Source: Candidatus Skiveiella danica
GTDB lineage: Bacteria > Pseudomonadota > Gammaproteobacteria > Burkholderiales > Burkholderiaceae_C
Direction: 5' to 3'
DNA length: 64,000 bases
Assembly: GCA_016721925.1 (NCBI GenBank)
Contig: JADKHE010000007.1
Span: forward strand, 1-64,000
The translations under genes were made by a program, and so were the position numbers. The stretch's first letter is position 1, and every line of letters begins with the position of its first letter. Below are positions 35,757-44,408 of the stretch, in pieces. Under the pieces are notes generated by a model. The model was not told where the DNA came from, made no database searches, and was given only the letters and a program-made list of their open reading frames with translations.

Positions 35757-37034
35757 TCAATAGAACCATCGCGCCGGCACCATCACCAGCTGCGGGAAAG
35801 CGATCATCAGGAACATCATGGCGAACTGCGCGATCATGAAAGGGACCACCCCCCGGGTGACTTCGTCCATGCCCATCTTGCCCACGCCGGCCACCGCATT
35901 GAGCACCGTGCCCACCGGCGGCGTGATCAGGCCGATGGCGTTGTTGATGATGAACAGCACGCCGAAGTAGACCGGGTCGATGCCGGCGGCCTTGACCACC
36001 GGCATCAGCACCGGGGTCAGCAGCAGGATGGTGGGCGTCATGTCCAGCGCCGTGCCCACCACCATGGTCAGCACCATGATCGCCAGCATCAGCAGGCGCG
36101 GGCTGTCCAGCAGCGGCTGCAACAGTTCCACCACCTGCGCGGGCAGGTTGGCCACCGTGATCAGCCAGGCCGAGACCATGGCGGCCGCCACCAGGAACAT
36201 CACGATGGCGCAGGTGGTGGCGGCCGAGACGAACAGCGGCACCAGCTGCTTCAGGTTCAGTTCGCGGTAGATGACGGTGGAGACGAACAGGGAATAGACG
36301 GCGGCCACCACGGCGGCCTCGGTGGGCGTGAACACGCCGAACTTCAGGCCGAAGACGATGATGAAGGGCAGCACCAGCGCCCAGGTCGCCAGGCGCATGG
36401 CCTCCATCACTTCCTTGAAACTCTTGCGCGGCGGCGGCGCGATGGTTTCCTTGCGCACCAGCCACCACCAGGTGAACCACAGCGACCGCGCCAGCCAGAT
36501 GCCCGGGAAGATGCCGGCCATGAACAGCTTGGAGATCGACACGTTGGCGGCCACGCCGAAGATCACGAAGCCGATGCTTGGCGGGATGATCGGCGCGATG
36601 ATGCCGGCCGATGCGATCAGCCCGGCCGAGCGCGCCTTGTCGTGGCCGGCGGCCACCATCATGGGCAGCAGCAGGGCGGTCAGCGCGGCGGCGTCGGCCA
36701 CGGCCGAGCCCGACAGCGAGGCCATGATGACGGCGGCGACGATGGTCACGTAACCCAGTCCGCCCTTGACGTGGCCGACCAGCGCCATGGCGAAGTTCAC
36801 GATGCGCCGGGACAGGCCGCCGGCGTTCATGATCTCGCCGGCCAGCATGAAGAACGGCACGGCCAGCAGCGGAAAGCTGTCGGCGCCGTTGATCACGTTC
36901 TGCGCCAGGATCTGCGCGTCGAACATGTTGAGGTGCCACATCAGCGCGGCGCCGCACAGCAGCAGGGAGAACGCAATGGGCACGCCCAGCGCCATCGCGC
37001 CGATCATTGAACCCAGGAAGATGAGGATGGTCAT
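35757..37034 (-). CDS. TRAP transporter large permease (DctM), shikimate operon
   Basis: A 425-residue protein with about twelve helices. Motifs: PFFMLAGEIMNAGGLSRRIV, GSAVADAAALTALLLPMM, ASAGIIAPIIPPSIGFVIFG and NNAIGLITPPVGTVLNAV. Complete. It is 16 bases downstream of the small permease gene and upstream of the binding protein, an order (Q-M-P) shared with the gluconate operon in this window, although the sequences differ. Confidence 0.92.
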   Translation of the reverse strand: MTILIFLGSMIGAMALGVPIAFSLLLCGAALMWHLNMFDAQILAQNVINGADSFPLLAVPFFMLAGEIMNAGGLSRRIVNFAMALVGHVKGGLGYVTIVAAVIMASLSGSAVADAAALTALLLPMMVAAGHDKARSAGLIASAGIIAPIIPPSIGFVIFGVAANVSISKLFMAGIFPGIWLARSLWFTWWWLVRKETIAPPPRKSFKEVMEAMRLATWALVLPFIIVFGLKFGVFTPTEAAVVAAVYSLFVSTVIYRELNLKQLVPLFVSAATTCAIVMFLVAAAMVSAWLITVANLPAQVVELLQPLLDSPRLLMLAIMVLTMVVGTALDMTPTILLLTPVLMPVVKAAGIDPVYFGVLFIINNAIGLITPPVGTVLNAVAGVGKMGMDEVTRGVVPFMIAQFAMMFLMIAFPQLVMVPARWFY

Positions 37035-37050
37035 GTCGATGCCCAGGGGT

Positions 37051-37590
37051 TCAGCGGTGGTCCGGATTGGCGGGGTGCGGGGCTTCCTCGGACTCCTGCA
37101 TCAGCACCAGGTGGTCGTCGTCGATCTGGCCGCTGAGCAGGCGCCACAGGTCGCCCACCAGGATCGGCGCGCTGAGCACGGCAAACACCATGCCCGAGGC
37201 GTAGAACCAGCTCATCGAGACCTCCATCACCGCGCTGGTCGTGTCCCAGTTGATGACCGACTGGTCGTACGAGCCCTTGAACAGCAGCCACAGGCAGTAC
37301 AGCATCAGCAGCAGCGACAAGCCCATGCAGATCTTCTTGCCCAGCGGACCGAGCTTGCCCACCAGCATGTCGGTGCCCAGGTGGGCATTGCTGCGCAGGG
37401 CGGCCACCGCGCCCAGGAAGGTCAGCCAGACGAACAGCCAGCGCGAGAGTTCTTCCGAAATGCTGAAGCCCGAGTTGAAGGCATAGCGCATGAAGACGTT
37501 GCCGAACACCAGCACCACCATGAGTGCCAGCAGCGCGGCAATCAGGTAGCTGATGAGCTGGCAGTAGCCATCGATCAACTTTTCCAGCAT
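37051..37590 (-). CDS. TRAP transporter small permease (DctQ), shikimate operon
   Basis: A 179-residue protein with four predicted helices; NVFMRYAFNSGFSISEELSR is the family motif. GGAG lies 8 bases upstream of ATG 37590. It is the first gene of the TRAP/aroE operon, reading away from the TetR gene in the same direction, with the shared 16-bp motif about 40-55 bases upstream. Confidence 0.9.
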   Translation of the reverse strand: MLEKLIDGYCQLISYLIAALLALMVVLVFGNVFMRYAFNSGFSISEELSRWLFVWLTFLGAVAALRSNAHLGTDMLVGKLGPLGKKICMGLSLLLMLYCLWLLFKGSYDQSVINWDTTSAVMEVSMSWFYASGMVFAVLSAPILVGDLWRLLSGQIDDDHLVLMQESEEAPHPANPDHR

Positions 37591-37630
37591 GAATCGGTCT
37601 CCAGGAGCGGAATGGGTATGGTAATGTACG

Positions 37631-37646
37631 AACTGGTTAGTTTTAT
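37631..37646 (-). promoter_or_regulatory. shared motif AACTGGTTaGTTTTAT (site 2)
   Basis: The plus-strand sequence is given; the regulated operon is on the minus strand. It matches the motif at 24724-24739 at 15 of 16 positions. AACTGGTT and its reverse complement agree at six of eight bases, so it is an imperfect dyad as TetR proteins prefer. The TetR gene ends 51 bases away. Confidence 0.6.
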
Positions 37647-37696
37647 AGAAATCCGTGGAAACCCTAGGGTCGGCCCCGAGGCCGCGATGCGGGGAC

Positions 37697-38389
37697 TTAC
37701 CGGCGCACGAAACGCACGATCATGTCGATGACGTTGGCGCGGCGCGTGGCCAGGGCCTGCGGCGACAGCGCGCCGTCCTTGAAGATCAGGCCGAAGGTGT
37801 GCTGGTTCGAGACGTTGAAGAAGGTCAGCGCCGAGATCGAGGCGTGGATGTCCACCGGGTCCAGGCCGGGGCGGAACACGCCCTGCGCCACACCGCGTTC
37901 ATAGAGGTGGCGGATGGCCTGGATGGCGGGCACGTTGAGCTCCTGGATGCTCTTGCTCTGCGCCAGGTAGGCCCCGCGCTCCATGTTCTCGGTCATCACG
38001 AGGCGGATGAAGAACTCGTTGCCGGCGTGGTGGTCGAAGGTGAACTCCACCAGGCGGCGCAACGCCTCTTCGGGCGGCAGGTCTTCCAGGTGCAGCTGCG
38101 ACTCGATGCTGCGCATGCGCCGGTAGGCGTCTTCCAGCACCGCGATGTACAGGCCTTCCTTGCTGCCGAAGTAGTAGTAGATCATGCGCTTGCTGGTGCG
38201 CGTGGCGGCGGCGATCTCGTCGATGCGCGCGCCGCTGAGGCCCTTGCTGGCGAACTCCTGGGTTGCCACTTCCAGGATCTCCGCCATGGTGCGGGCCGGG
38301 TCGTTGGTGCGGCCGGTCTCGCCCGGCGCGGCCTTGTTTGGCGGGCGACCGCGGCGTGCGGGCGCCCCTGTATGGACTGGTTCGTTCAT
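37697..38389 (-). CDS. TetR-family regulator
   Basis: A 230-residue repressor from MNEPVHTGAPARRGRPPN, a basic arm before the helix-turn-helix (FASKGLSGARIDEIAAATR; TSKRMIYYYFGSKEGLY). The C-terminal ligand domain resembles TetR_C type regulators with ALRRLVEFTFDHHAG. The longer frame from 38461 includes repeat copy E and is not preferred. It lies directly upstream of the TRAP/aroE operon on the same strand. ACTGGTT(C/A)GTT sites in front of that operon, in front of the dehydroshikimate operon and at its own start codon suggest it controls all three. Confidence 0.87.
   Translation of the reverse strand: MNEPVHTGAPARRGRPPNKAAPGETGRTNDPARTMAEILEVATQEFASKGLSGARIDEIAAATRTSKRMIYYYFGSKEGLYIAVLEDAYRRMRSIESQLHLEDLPPEEALRRLVEFTFDHHAGNEFFIRLVMTENMERGAYLAQSKSIQELNVPAIQAIRHLYERGVAQGVFRPGLDPVDIHASISALTFFNVSNQHTFGLIFKDGALSPQALATRRANVIDMIVRFVRR
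38376..38386 (-). promoter_or_regulatory. shared motif core ACTGGTTCGTT at TetR start (site 3)
   Basis: Identical over 11 bases to the core of site 1. It covers codons 2-5 of the TetR gene, so binding there would give autorepression. As it is inside coding sequence, chance similarity is more possible than for the other two sites. Confidence 0.4.
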
Positions 38390-38439
38390 GACATCAGTAT
38401 AGGAGCGGCGCAGGGCGCCCTGCAGCCTTCGGAGGCAGA

Positions 38440-38495
38440 ATTTGAACAAAATTCGTACCACCCCAGCGTGAAAAGGTCATCTTCTGCTATCGAAA
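38440..38495 (+). repeat. dispersed 55-bp element, copy E
   Basis: TTTGAACAAAATTCGTACCA then CCCCAGCGTGAAAAGGTCAT then CTTCTGCTATCGAA. Placed between the divergent TetR and ArfB genes. Confidence 0.7.
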
Positions 38496-38539
38496 GTGTA
38501 GAGTTCAGGAGTTGCTTGCCCGAAGAATCTGCCCTTGCC

Positions 38540-38959
38540 ATGTCCACCGCTGCCCCTCTCATCATCCCCGAGTCCGAGGTCGAGATCACGGCCATCCGGG
38601 CCCAGGGTGCGGGCGGGCAGAACGTCAACAAGGTGTCCAGCGCGGTGCACCTGCGCTTCGACATCCGGGCGTCATCCTTGCGCGAGGACGTGAAGGAGCG
38701 GTTGCTGGCCCTGCGCGACTCGCGCATCACCGACGAGGGCGTGCTGATCCTCAAGGCGCAGCGTTTTCGCACCCAGGAGCAGAACCGCCAGGACGCACTG
38801 CTGCGGCTGAGCGAGATCGTGAACAGCGTGGCACGCCCGCCCAAGACCCGCCGCGCGACGAAGCCGACCTACGGCTCGAAGCAGCGCCGGCTGGAAGGCA
38901 AGAGCCAGCGCTCGGAGATCAAGTCCCTGCGCAGCAAGGTGGGCGGCAGCGGCGAATAG
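38540..38959 (+). CDS. arfB: alternative ribosome-rescue factor ArfB (peptidyl-tRNA hydrolase)
   Basis: A 139-residue protein with the catalytic GGQ in AIRAQGAGGQNVNKVSS and a basic C-terminal tail (KPTYGSKQRRLEGKSQRSE) that enters the empty mRNA channel of stalled ribosomes. Family length is about 140, so it is complete. It releases peptides from ribosomes stalled on non-stop mRNA. ATG 38540 gives the normal N-terminus. Single gene. Confidence 0.92.
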   Translation: MSTAAPLIIPESEVEITAIRAQGAGGQNVNKVSSAVHLRFDIRASSLREDVKERLLALRDSRITDEGVLILKAQRFRTQEQNRQDALLRLSEIVNSVARPPKTRRATKPTYGSKQRRLEGKSQRSEIKSLRSKVGGSGE

Positions 38960-38988
38960 GCTCGCAGGTCATGGTGCCGGCGACGTTG

Positions 38989-39897
38989 TCAGCGCCAGCC
39001 CGGCTGCACGAAAGCCTGCGCCAGGAAATCCACCATCGCGCGCACCTTGCCCGACAGGTGCGTTCGGCTGGGATAGACGGCGTGGATGTCCAGCGTCGGG
39101 CCGCGCCAGTCGCTCAGCAGTTCCACCAGCCGCCCCGCCCGCAGGTCCGGCCCCACCAGGAACGCGGGCTGGTAGATCACGCCCTGGTCGGCCAGCGCGG
39201 CGGCACGGCAGGTGTCGCCGCTGTTGGTGCGCAGGCGCGGGCGCACCGTGACGTCGGCCGTGGCGCCGTCGGCGCCGCTGAACTGCCAGGTGTCACCGCC
39301 CGACCACCAGGCGTAGGCCATCACCGCGTGCGCGGCGAGGTCGGCGGGATGCGTAAGCGCCGGCGCACCGCGCAGGTAGCCGGGCGAGGCGCACAGCACG
39401 ATGCGGTCATCGGCAATGGTGCGCGCCACCAGCGAGCTGCTGGGCAGGCGCCCGGTGGGCGCGATGCGCACCGCCAGGTCGAAGCCTTCCTCCACCAGAT
39501 CCACCACGCGGTCGGTCAGGGTGATGTCGAGCTCCACCGCCGGGTGCAGCTTCAGGAACTCGCCCCACAGCGGCGCCAGATGCAGGTTGCCGAAGGTCAG
39601 CGGCGCATTGATGCGCAGGCGCCCGCGCGCGGTGGCCGTGGTGGCTCCCGCGGCGGCGTCGGCCTCGCGCAGGTCGTCCAGGATCTGCACGCAGCGCTCG
39701 AAGTAGGCCGCGCCGGTCTCCGTCAGCGACAGGCGCCGGGTGGTGCGGTTCAGCAGCCGCGTGCCCAGGCGGGTTTCCAGCTCCAGCACCTGGCGCGAGA
39801 GCACGGCCTTGGAGGTCTCCTGGCGCTCGGCGCCCTTGACATAGCTGCCCGCGCGCACCACGGCGACGAAGGCTTCAATCTGGCGCAAGGCGTCCAT
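38989..39897 (-). CDS. LysR-family regulator
   Basis: 302 residues from MDALRQIEAFVAVVRAGSYV, whose helix-turn-helix continues TSKAVLSRQVLELE. The substrate-binding domain (RGRLRINAPLTFG onward) has the form of the DmlR/PecT-like group. It is divergent from the DsbA-like gene at 40011 with 113 bases between, so it may regulate the DsbA-like/phosphatase pair. Inducer unknown. Confidence 0.87.
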   Translation of the reverse strand: MDALRQIEAFVAVVRAGSYVKGAERQETSKAVLSRQVLELETRLGTRLLNRTTRRLSLTETGAAYFERCVQILDDLREADAAAGATTATARGRLRINAPLTFGNLHLAPLWGEFLKLHPAVELDITLTDRVVDLVEEGFDLAVRIAPTGRLPSSSLVARTIADDRIVLCASPGYLRGAPALTHPADLAAHAVMAYAWWSGGDTWQFSGADGATADVTVRPRLRTNSGDTCRAAALADQGVIYQPAFLVGPDLRAGRLVELLSDWRGPTLDIHAVYPSRTHLSGKVRAMVDFLAQAFVQPGWR

Positions 39898-40010
39898 GGC
39901 GGCAGGGATTTGGGCTTGGGTTGAAAATGACGACCCTGATTCAAACACACCGCCGCTGCGGCGGGCCGGTCCGGCCCGAAGCCCGCGGCATCCTCCTCGA
40001 AAGCGCCACC

Positions 40011-40670
40011 ATGACCACCACCCTCAAGATCGATTTCGTCTCCGACATCTCCTGCCCCTGGTGCGCCGTGGGCCTGGGCGCGCTGGAGCAGGCGCTCGAT
40101 ACGCTCAAGGGCGAGGTCAGCGCCGAGCTGCATTTCCAGCCCTTCGAGCTGAACCCGCAGATGCCGCCGGGCGGCCAGGACATCACCGAGCACCTGACCG
40201 AGAAGTACGGCTCCACGCCCGAGCAGCAGGCGCAGATCCGCGAGACCATCCGCCAGCGCGGCGCCGAGGTGGGCTTCACCTTCCGCCCGGCCGGGCGTGG
40301 CCGCATCTGGAACACCTTCAACGCGCACCGTCTGCTGCACTGGGCCAGCCTGGAAGACACGGCGAAGCAGGTCGCGCTGAAAAAGGCGCTGCTGGCGGCC
40401 TACCAGGGCCGCGGCGAAAGCCCCGAATCGCCCGAGGTGCTGCTGGCCGCCGTGGCGGAAGTGGGGCTGAACCAGGCGCGTGCCCGCGAGATCCTGGCCA
40501 GTGACGAGTACGCCGCCGAGGTGCGCCAGCAGGAGCAGTTCTACCAGCGCGCTGGCATTCACTCGGTGCCAGCCGTCATCATCAACGACCGGCACCTGAT
40601 CTCCGGCGGGCAGCCGGCCGCGGTGTTCGAGCAGGCGCTGCGCCAGATCGCGGCCCAGGCCGAGGCATGA
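40011..40670 (+). CDS. DsbA-family oxidoreductase (FrnE-like)
   Basis: A 219-residue cytoplasmic thioredoxin-fold protein with CPWC in FVSDISCPWCAVGLGA and a helical insert, ending GIHSVPAVIINDRHLISGGQ, whose cis-Pro is typical of the fold. Resembles FrnE/2-hydroxychromene-2-carboxylate isomerase relatives. No signal peptide, so it is not the periplasmic DsbA. It overlaps the phosphatase gene by 4 bases (ATGA), so the two are co-translated. Confidence 0.88.
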   Translation: MTTTLKIDFVSDISCPWCAVGLGALEQALDTLKGEVSAELHFQPFELNPQMPPGGQDITEHLTEKYGSTPEQQAQIRETIRQRGAEVGFTFRPAGRGRIWNTFNAHRLLHWASLEDTAKQVALKKALLAAYQGRGESPESPEVLLAAVAEVGLNQARAREILASDEYAAEVRQQEQFYQRAGIHSVPAVIINDRHLISGGQPAAVFEQALRQIAAQAEA

Positions 40671-41230
40671 GCACGGCCACCCTGCAACCGGGCGAGGGCG
40701 CCATCGCGGACCGGCCCGTGTTCACCGTCACGTTCGTCTGCATGGGCAATATCTGCCGCAGCCCGACGGCGCATGGCGTGTTTCGCGACCGGGTGGCCCG
40801 GGCCGGCTGGGCCGACCGGGTGCGGGTCGATTCGGCCGGCACGCACGGCTGGCACGAGGGCGCGCCACCCGATGCGCGCAGCCAGCAGCACGCGGCCCGG
40901 CGCGGCTACGACCTGTCGGACCTGCGCTCGCGCCCGCTGCGCGACGTGGATTTCCTGCAGGCCGATCTCCTGCTGGTGATGGACGACGACAACGAGGCCG
41001 TGGCTCGCTCGCGCTGTCCCGACGCCCACCAGCACAAGGTGCGCCGCCTGACCGAGTTCTGCCAACGGTATCGCAGCCCGGTTGTGCCCGACCCCTACGC
41101 CGGTGGAGCGGCCGGATTCGAGCGGGTGCTGGACCTCATCGAGGACGCCTGCGAGGGCTTGCTCGCGCATGTGGCGCAGCAGGTGAAGTTGTTCGATCTC
41201 GCCGCAGCCGGACGGCACCCGCCGCGCTGA
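40667..41230 (+). CDS. low-molecular-weight protein-tyrosine phosphatase
   Basis: 187 residues. The P-loop CMGNICRS with the nucleophilic Cys and Arg is near residue 25, and the general-acid Asp is in VPDPYAGGA. DSAGTHGWHEG is also standard. The first 18 residues are an extra tail compared with most family members. It may dephosphorylate tyrosine-phosphorylated proteins, or arsenate in relatives. Translationally coupled to the DsbA-like gene. Confidence 0.9.
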   Translation: MSTATLQPGEGAIADRPVFTVTFVCMGNICRSPTAHGVFRDRVARAGWADRVRVDSAGTHGWHEGAPPDARSQQHAARRGYDLSDLRSRPLRDVDFLQADLLLVMDDDNEAVARSRCPDAHQHKVRRLTEFCQRYRSPVVPDPYAGGAAGFERVLDLIEDACEGLLAHVAQQVKLFDLAAAGRHPPR

Positions 41231-41244
41231 TTGTTGTGATTGGA

Positions 41245-41277
41245 TTGACAAATTGTCGCTCCAGGGCCTGTTTATCT
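41245..41277 (+). promoter_or_regulatory. AT-rich promoter with GACAAATTGTC palindrome
   Basis: TTGACA fits a -35 box and overlaps the perfect palindrome GACAAATTGTC (41247-41257). A TTATCT further on is a poor -10 with long spacing. Likely the control region of the LigB-type dioxygenase. Confidence 0.35.
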
Positions 41278-41329
41278 TTTTCGGTGAATCCAATAAAGTT
41301 CTCATCAGACCTGTTCTGAGGAGTTTTTC

Positions 41330-42151
41330 GTGACCGCTGCCACCCTGCCCACCCTGTTCGTTTCCCACGGCGCGCCTTTGTTCGCCACCGATGCCGGCAC
41401 CACCGGCCCGGCGCTGTGGGCCTGGGCCCAGGCCCATGCGCCGGCGTCGGCACTGCGCGGCATCGTCGTGATGTCGCCGCACTGGATGGCGCGTACACCA
41501 GCTGTCATGACCAACCCCGCGCCCGCCACCTGGCACGACTTCGGCGGATTCCCGGCCGAGCTGTACCAGCTGCAATATCCGGCGCCGGGCTCAGTTGAGC
41601 TGGGTCGGCAGGTGCTGGGCCAGCTGCAACAAGCGGGCATCGTCGCGCAGGCCGATGCGCAGCGCCCACTGGACCACGGCGCCTGGGTGCCGCTGATGCA
41701 CCTGTACCCGCAGGCCGATGTGCCGGTCGTGCAAGTGGCGCTGCCGGTCGGGTATGGCCCGAAAGAAGTGTTTGCGCTGGGGCAGGCTTTGGGCGGGCTG
41801 CGCAGCGAGGGCGTGCTGGTGATGGGCACGGGCAGCATGACGCACAACCTGGGCGAGTTCTTCGGCGGCGGCCGCGAGCCCTCGCCGTATGTGCTGGAGT
41901 TCAGCCGCTGGGTGGAATCGGCCGTGACGCGCGGGGATCGCGTCGCACTGTTCAACTACCGCGAGCTGGCGCCGCATGCCCGCCGCGCACACCCGACCGA
42001 AGACCATTTCCTGCCGATCTTCTTCACGCTCGGCGCGGCCGGCTGGGGCGGTGAAACACCCCTGCAGACCGACTACATCAGCCGCGAGGTGATGTACAGC
42101 ATGCTCGCGATGGACGCCTTTGCCCTGTCAGGCCCGGAAAGCCTTCCATGA
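41330..42151 (+). CDS. LigB/DODA-family extradiol dioxygenase
   Basis: A 273-residue class III extradiol-type enzyme (4,5-DOPA dioxygenase-like). Likely metal-site and active-site histidines are in LFVSHGAPLF, VVMSPHWMA, LDHGAWVPLMH and TEDHFLPIFF. GTG 41330 is preceded by GAGGAG. Bacterial members have mostly unknown aromatic substrates. It overlaps the next hydrolase gene by 4 bases (ATGA). Confidence 0.88.
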   Translation: MTAATLPTLFVSHGAPLFATDAGTTGPALWAWAQAHAPASALRGIVVMSPHWMARTPAVMTNPAPATWHDFGGFPAELYQLQYPAPGSVELGRQVLGQLQQAGIVAQADAQRPLDHGAWVPLMHLYPQADVPVVQVALPVGYGPKEVFALGQALGGLRSEGVLVMGTGSMTHNLGEFFGGGREPSPYVLEFSRWVESAVTRGDRVALFNYRELAPHARRAHPTEDHFLPIFFTLGAAGWGGETPLQTDYISREVMYSMLAMDAFALSGPESLP

Positions 42152-42846
42152 GCCGAAATATGAATCAAAATGGCACGATCCCAGCGTCGGATGGTCACAA
42201 GCTGCTATCACTATTGCATCGTCCACCCGCGCCCGGGGTGACGCAGCCCTGGCTGCTGGTGCTGATGCACGGCGTCGGCAGCAACGAGGACGACCTGTTT
42301 GGCCTGTCCGACTTCGTGCCGGCGCCGTTCCATGTGGTGAGCCTGCGCGCGCCCTTCGTCCTGGGGCCGGACAGCTACGCCTGGTTCGAATTCAGCGTGG
42401 CCTCCGATGGCTCGCGCCGTATCGACACCGCGCAGGAGACCGTCAGCCGCGAGGCCATCGTGCGCACGGTGCAGGCGGTGGCGCACCAGCTCGACGTGCC
42501 GCCGCAGCGCGTGGTGCTCGGCGGCTTCAGCCAGGGCGGCATCATGGCGCTGAGCCTGCTGCGCACGCAGCCGGCGCTGCTGCAGGCCGCGATGGTGATG
42601 CACAGCCGCCTGCTGCCCGAGGTGGATGCGCTGGCCGCGCCGGCGCAGGCGCTGAATGGCAAGCAGCTCTGGGTCAGTCATGGCCTGCAGGACGGGGTGA
42701 TTCCCATCGCCAGCGCCCGCGCCATCCGCGATCTTGCGAGCACGCTGCCCGTCGCCCTGACCTACCACGAGTACCCCGGCACGCATGAGATCCGGGCGGC
42801 AGAGCTGCAGGCAGCGATGCAGTGGCTCGGGGATCTGGCGGGCTGA
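42148..42846 (+). CDS. alpha/beta hydrolase (carboxylesterase/phospholipase type)
   Basis: 232 residues; nucleophile Ser in LGGFSQGGIMAL, Asp in LQDGVIPIA and His in YPGTHEIRA, as in the phospholipase/carboxylesterase family. It overlaps the dioxygenase gene by 4 bases. The first 25 codons (MSRNMNQNGTIPASDGHKLL and on) are made from dispersed-repeat copy F, so the N-terminus is not conserved family sequence. The ancestral start may have been further in, near codon 25. Confidence 0.82.
   Translation: MSRNMNQNGTIPASDGHKLLSLLHRPPAPGVTQPWLLVLMHGVGSNEDDLFGLSDFVPAPFHVVSLRAPFVLGPDSYAWFEFSVASDGSRRIDTAQETVSREAIVRTVQAVAHQLDVPPQRVVLGGFSQGGIMALSLLRTQPALLQAAMVMHSRLLPEVDALAAPAQALNGKQLWVSHGLQDGVIPIASARAIRDLASTLPVALTYHEYPGTHEIRAAELQAAMQWLGDLAG
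42157..42215 (+). repeat. dispersed 55-bp element, copy F (inside coding sequence)
   Basis: AAATATGAATCAAAATGGCA, CGATCCCAGCGTCGGATGGT, then CACAAGCTGCTATCAC. Unlike the other clear copies it is translated, as residues 4-23 of the hydrolase. It is most like copy H in its 5' part. Confidence 0.75.
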
Positions 42847-42859
42847 AGCACCCCGGGCG

Positions 42860-43294
42860 TCACGCCGCTTGCCGCGACCGTCCGGTGTCGTACGCATGCA
42901 GGAGCCGATGGTTCAAGCCCCAGTGCGCCATGGCGGCCATCAGCACACCGGATTCCCCCTCGGCGACGAGATCGTCTGCCTCGGCCAGGCGGACGCACAG
43001 GCCCAGCACCTTTCTGCGCAGGGCCGGGTCATCGATCTCGCCCATCAACTCGGCCAGGGTGTACTCGTCCACCGGGCAGGTATCGGACCAGGCGAGCTGA
43101 TGGCTCGACAACAGGTCCGCGCAGAGCTGGTCGACGACCGCATGCAAGGCTTCGCGCTCCAGCCCCAGCTGCCGGTGCACGGCGAGTTCGTCGAGCAAGG
43201 CCAGCTCGGCGGCGCCAACATCGCCATCGGCGATGACGGTCAGGGCCACGATGCGGGCGGCGGCCTGCGGGCTGTTGGGTGCATATCGGCGCAT
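42860..43294 (-). CDS. TerB-like (tellurite resistance) protein
   Basis: A 144-residue acidic helical protein. ATG 43294 has AAGGAA 6 bases upstream; the frame is open further up. IVALTVIADGDVGAAELALL is the TerB helix pair with its acidic metal-binding residues; a second acidic helix pair is RLAEADDLVAEGESGVLMA. TerB domains bind metals and occur in stress systems. No other ter genes besides the distant, broken terC are present. Convergent with the hydrolase gene. Confidence 0.7.
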   Translation of the reverse strand: MRRYAPNSPQAAARIVALTVIADGDVGAAELALLDELAVHRQLGLEREALHAVVDQLCADLLSSHQLAWSDTCPVDEYTLAELMGEIDDPALRRKVLGLCVRLAEADDLVAEGESGVLMAAMAHWGLNHRLLHAYDTGRSRQAA

Positions 43295-43417
43295 GAATGT
43301 TTCCTTCATTCGGGTTGTTTGGTCGGTTGTCTTTGAAAACGACATGTCAGTGTCAAGTGGCAAGCCGGCGTGCGCAATCAGCCTTTGCAGAACCGCGACT
43401 TCGCAAAAAGCGGAAAC

Positions 43418-44392
43418 TCATCGCCACAGCTGCGCCACATGCACATAAAGCGGTATGCCGATCAGGATGTTGAACGGAAAGGTCAGTCCCAGCGACATGC
43501 CGAAGTACAGCGACGGGTTGGCCTCGGGGATGGCATGGCGGATGACCGCCGGCACGGCGATGTAGGACGCGCTGGCCGCCAGCACCATCAGCAGGGCCAT
43601 ATTGCCCGCGGACATGCCCACCACCGAGCCCAGCGCCAGCGCAATGCTGGCATGCACCAATGGCCCGGCGATGGCATAGACCAGCAACCAGACGGACTGC
43701 CCCCTCAGCTTGCCCATGTTGCGCGCGGCCAGCAGGCCCATGTCCAGCAGGAAGAAGGCCAGCATGCCCTTGAACAGATCGACCGAGAAGGGCTTCATCG
43801 CGGCCTGGCCCGACTCGCCGGTCAGCACGCCGATCAGCATTGCGCCCAGCAGCAGGAGCTGCGCGCCATCGGTCAGCGCTTCGTGCAGGATGCGGCCCAG
43901 GGGGGCGTTGCTGACTGCGGATACCGGCTCATTCGAAAGCGTCGTTGTTCGACGCGCGTGGTTGGCCAGCACCACCGCCAGCACGATAGCGGGCGATTCC
44001 ATCAGCGCCATGGCGGCGGCCATGTGGCCGCCAAAGCTGATGCCATGGTTGTCCAGGTACTGAACGGCCGTGATGAAGGTGACGGCGCTGACCGAGCCGT
44101 AGGTGGCGGCAATCGCCGCGGCATCGAAGCGGTTGAGGAAGCGGCGCAATGTCAGGTAGCCCAGCACGGGCACCAGCGTCGCCATGGCCAGCGCGGCCGC
44201 CAGGCTGATGAGCACGTCTGCCGTCAGGCCGGATTGGGCCAGGGAAAAGCCGCCCTTCAGGCCCAGGGCCATCAACAGGTAGAGCGACAGGAACCGCGAG
44301 ATGGGCGGCGGTATCTCCAGATTCGACTTCAACGACCCGGCCAGAATGCCAAAAACGAAGAACAGGATGGCGGGGTCGAGGAAGCTTTGCAT
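43418..44392 (-). CDS. sbtA: sodium-dependent bicarbonate transporter, SbtA family
   Basis: A 324-residue polytopic protein with about ten helices in two inverted halves. LFFVFGILAGSLKSNLEIP at the N-terminus and FFLLDMGLLAARNM plus ASASYIAVPAVIRHAIPEAN near the end are SbtA hallmarks. Family members import bicarbonate with sodium; non-cyanobacterial members are less studied. No PII-like SbtB partner is adjacent. First of several minus-strand genes beside the zinc-ribbon gene. Confidence 0.85.
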   Translation of the reverse strand: MQSFLDPAILFFVFGILAGSLKSNLEIPPPISRFLSLYLLMALGLKGGFSLAQSGLTADVLISLAAALAMATLVPVLGYLTLRRFLNRFDAAAIAATYGSVSAVTFITAVQYLDNHGISFGGHMAAAMALMESPAIVLAVVLANHARRTTTLSNEPVSAVSNAPLGRILHEALTDGAQLLLLGAMLIGVLTGESGQAAMKPFSVDLFKGMLAFFLLDMGLLAARNMGKLRGQSVWLLVYAIAGPLVHASIALALGSVVGMSAGNMALLMVLAASASYIAVPAVIRHAIPEANPSLYFGMSLGLTFPFNILIGIPLYVHVAQLWR

Positions 44393-44408
44393 CGGGTGGG
44401 TATTCGTC

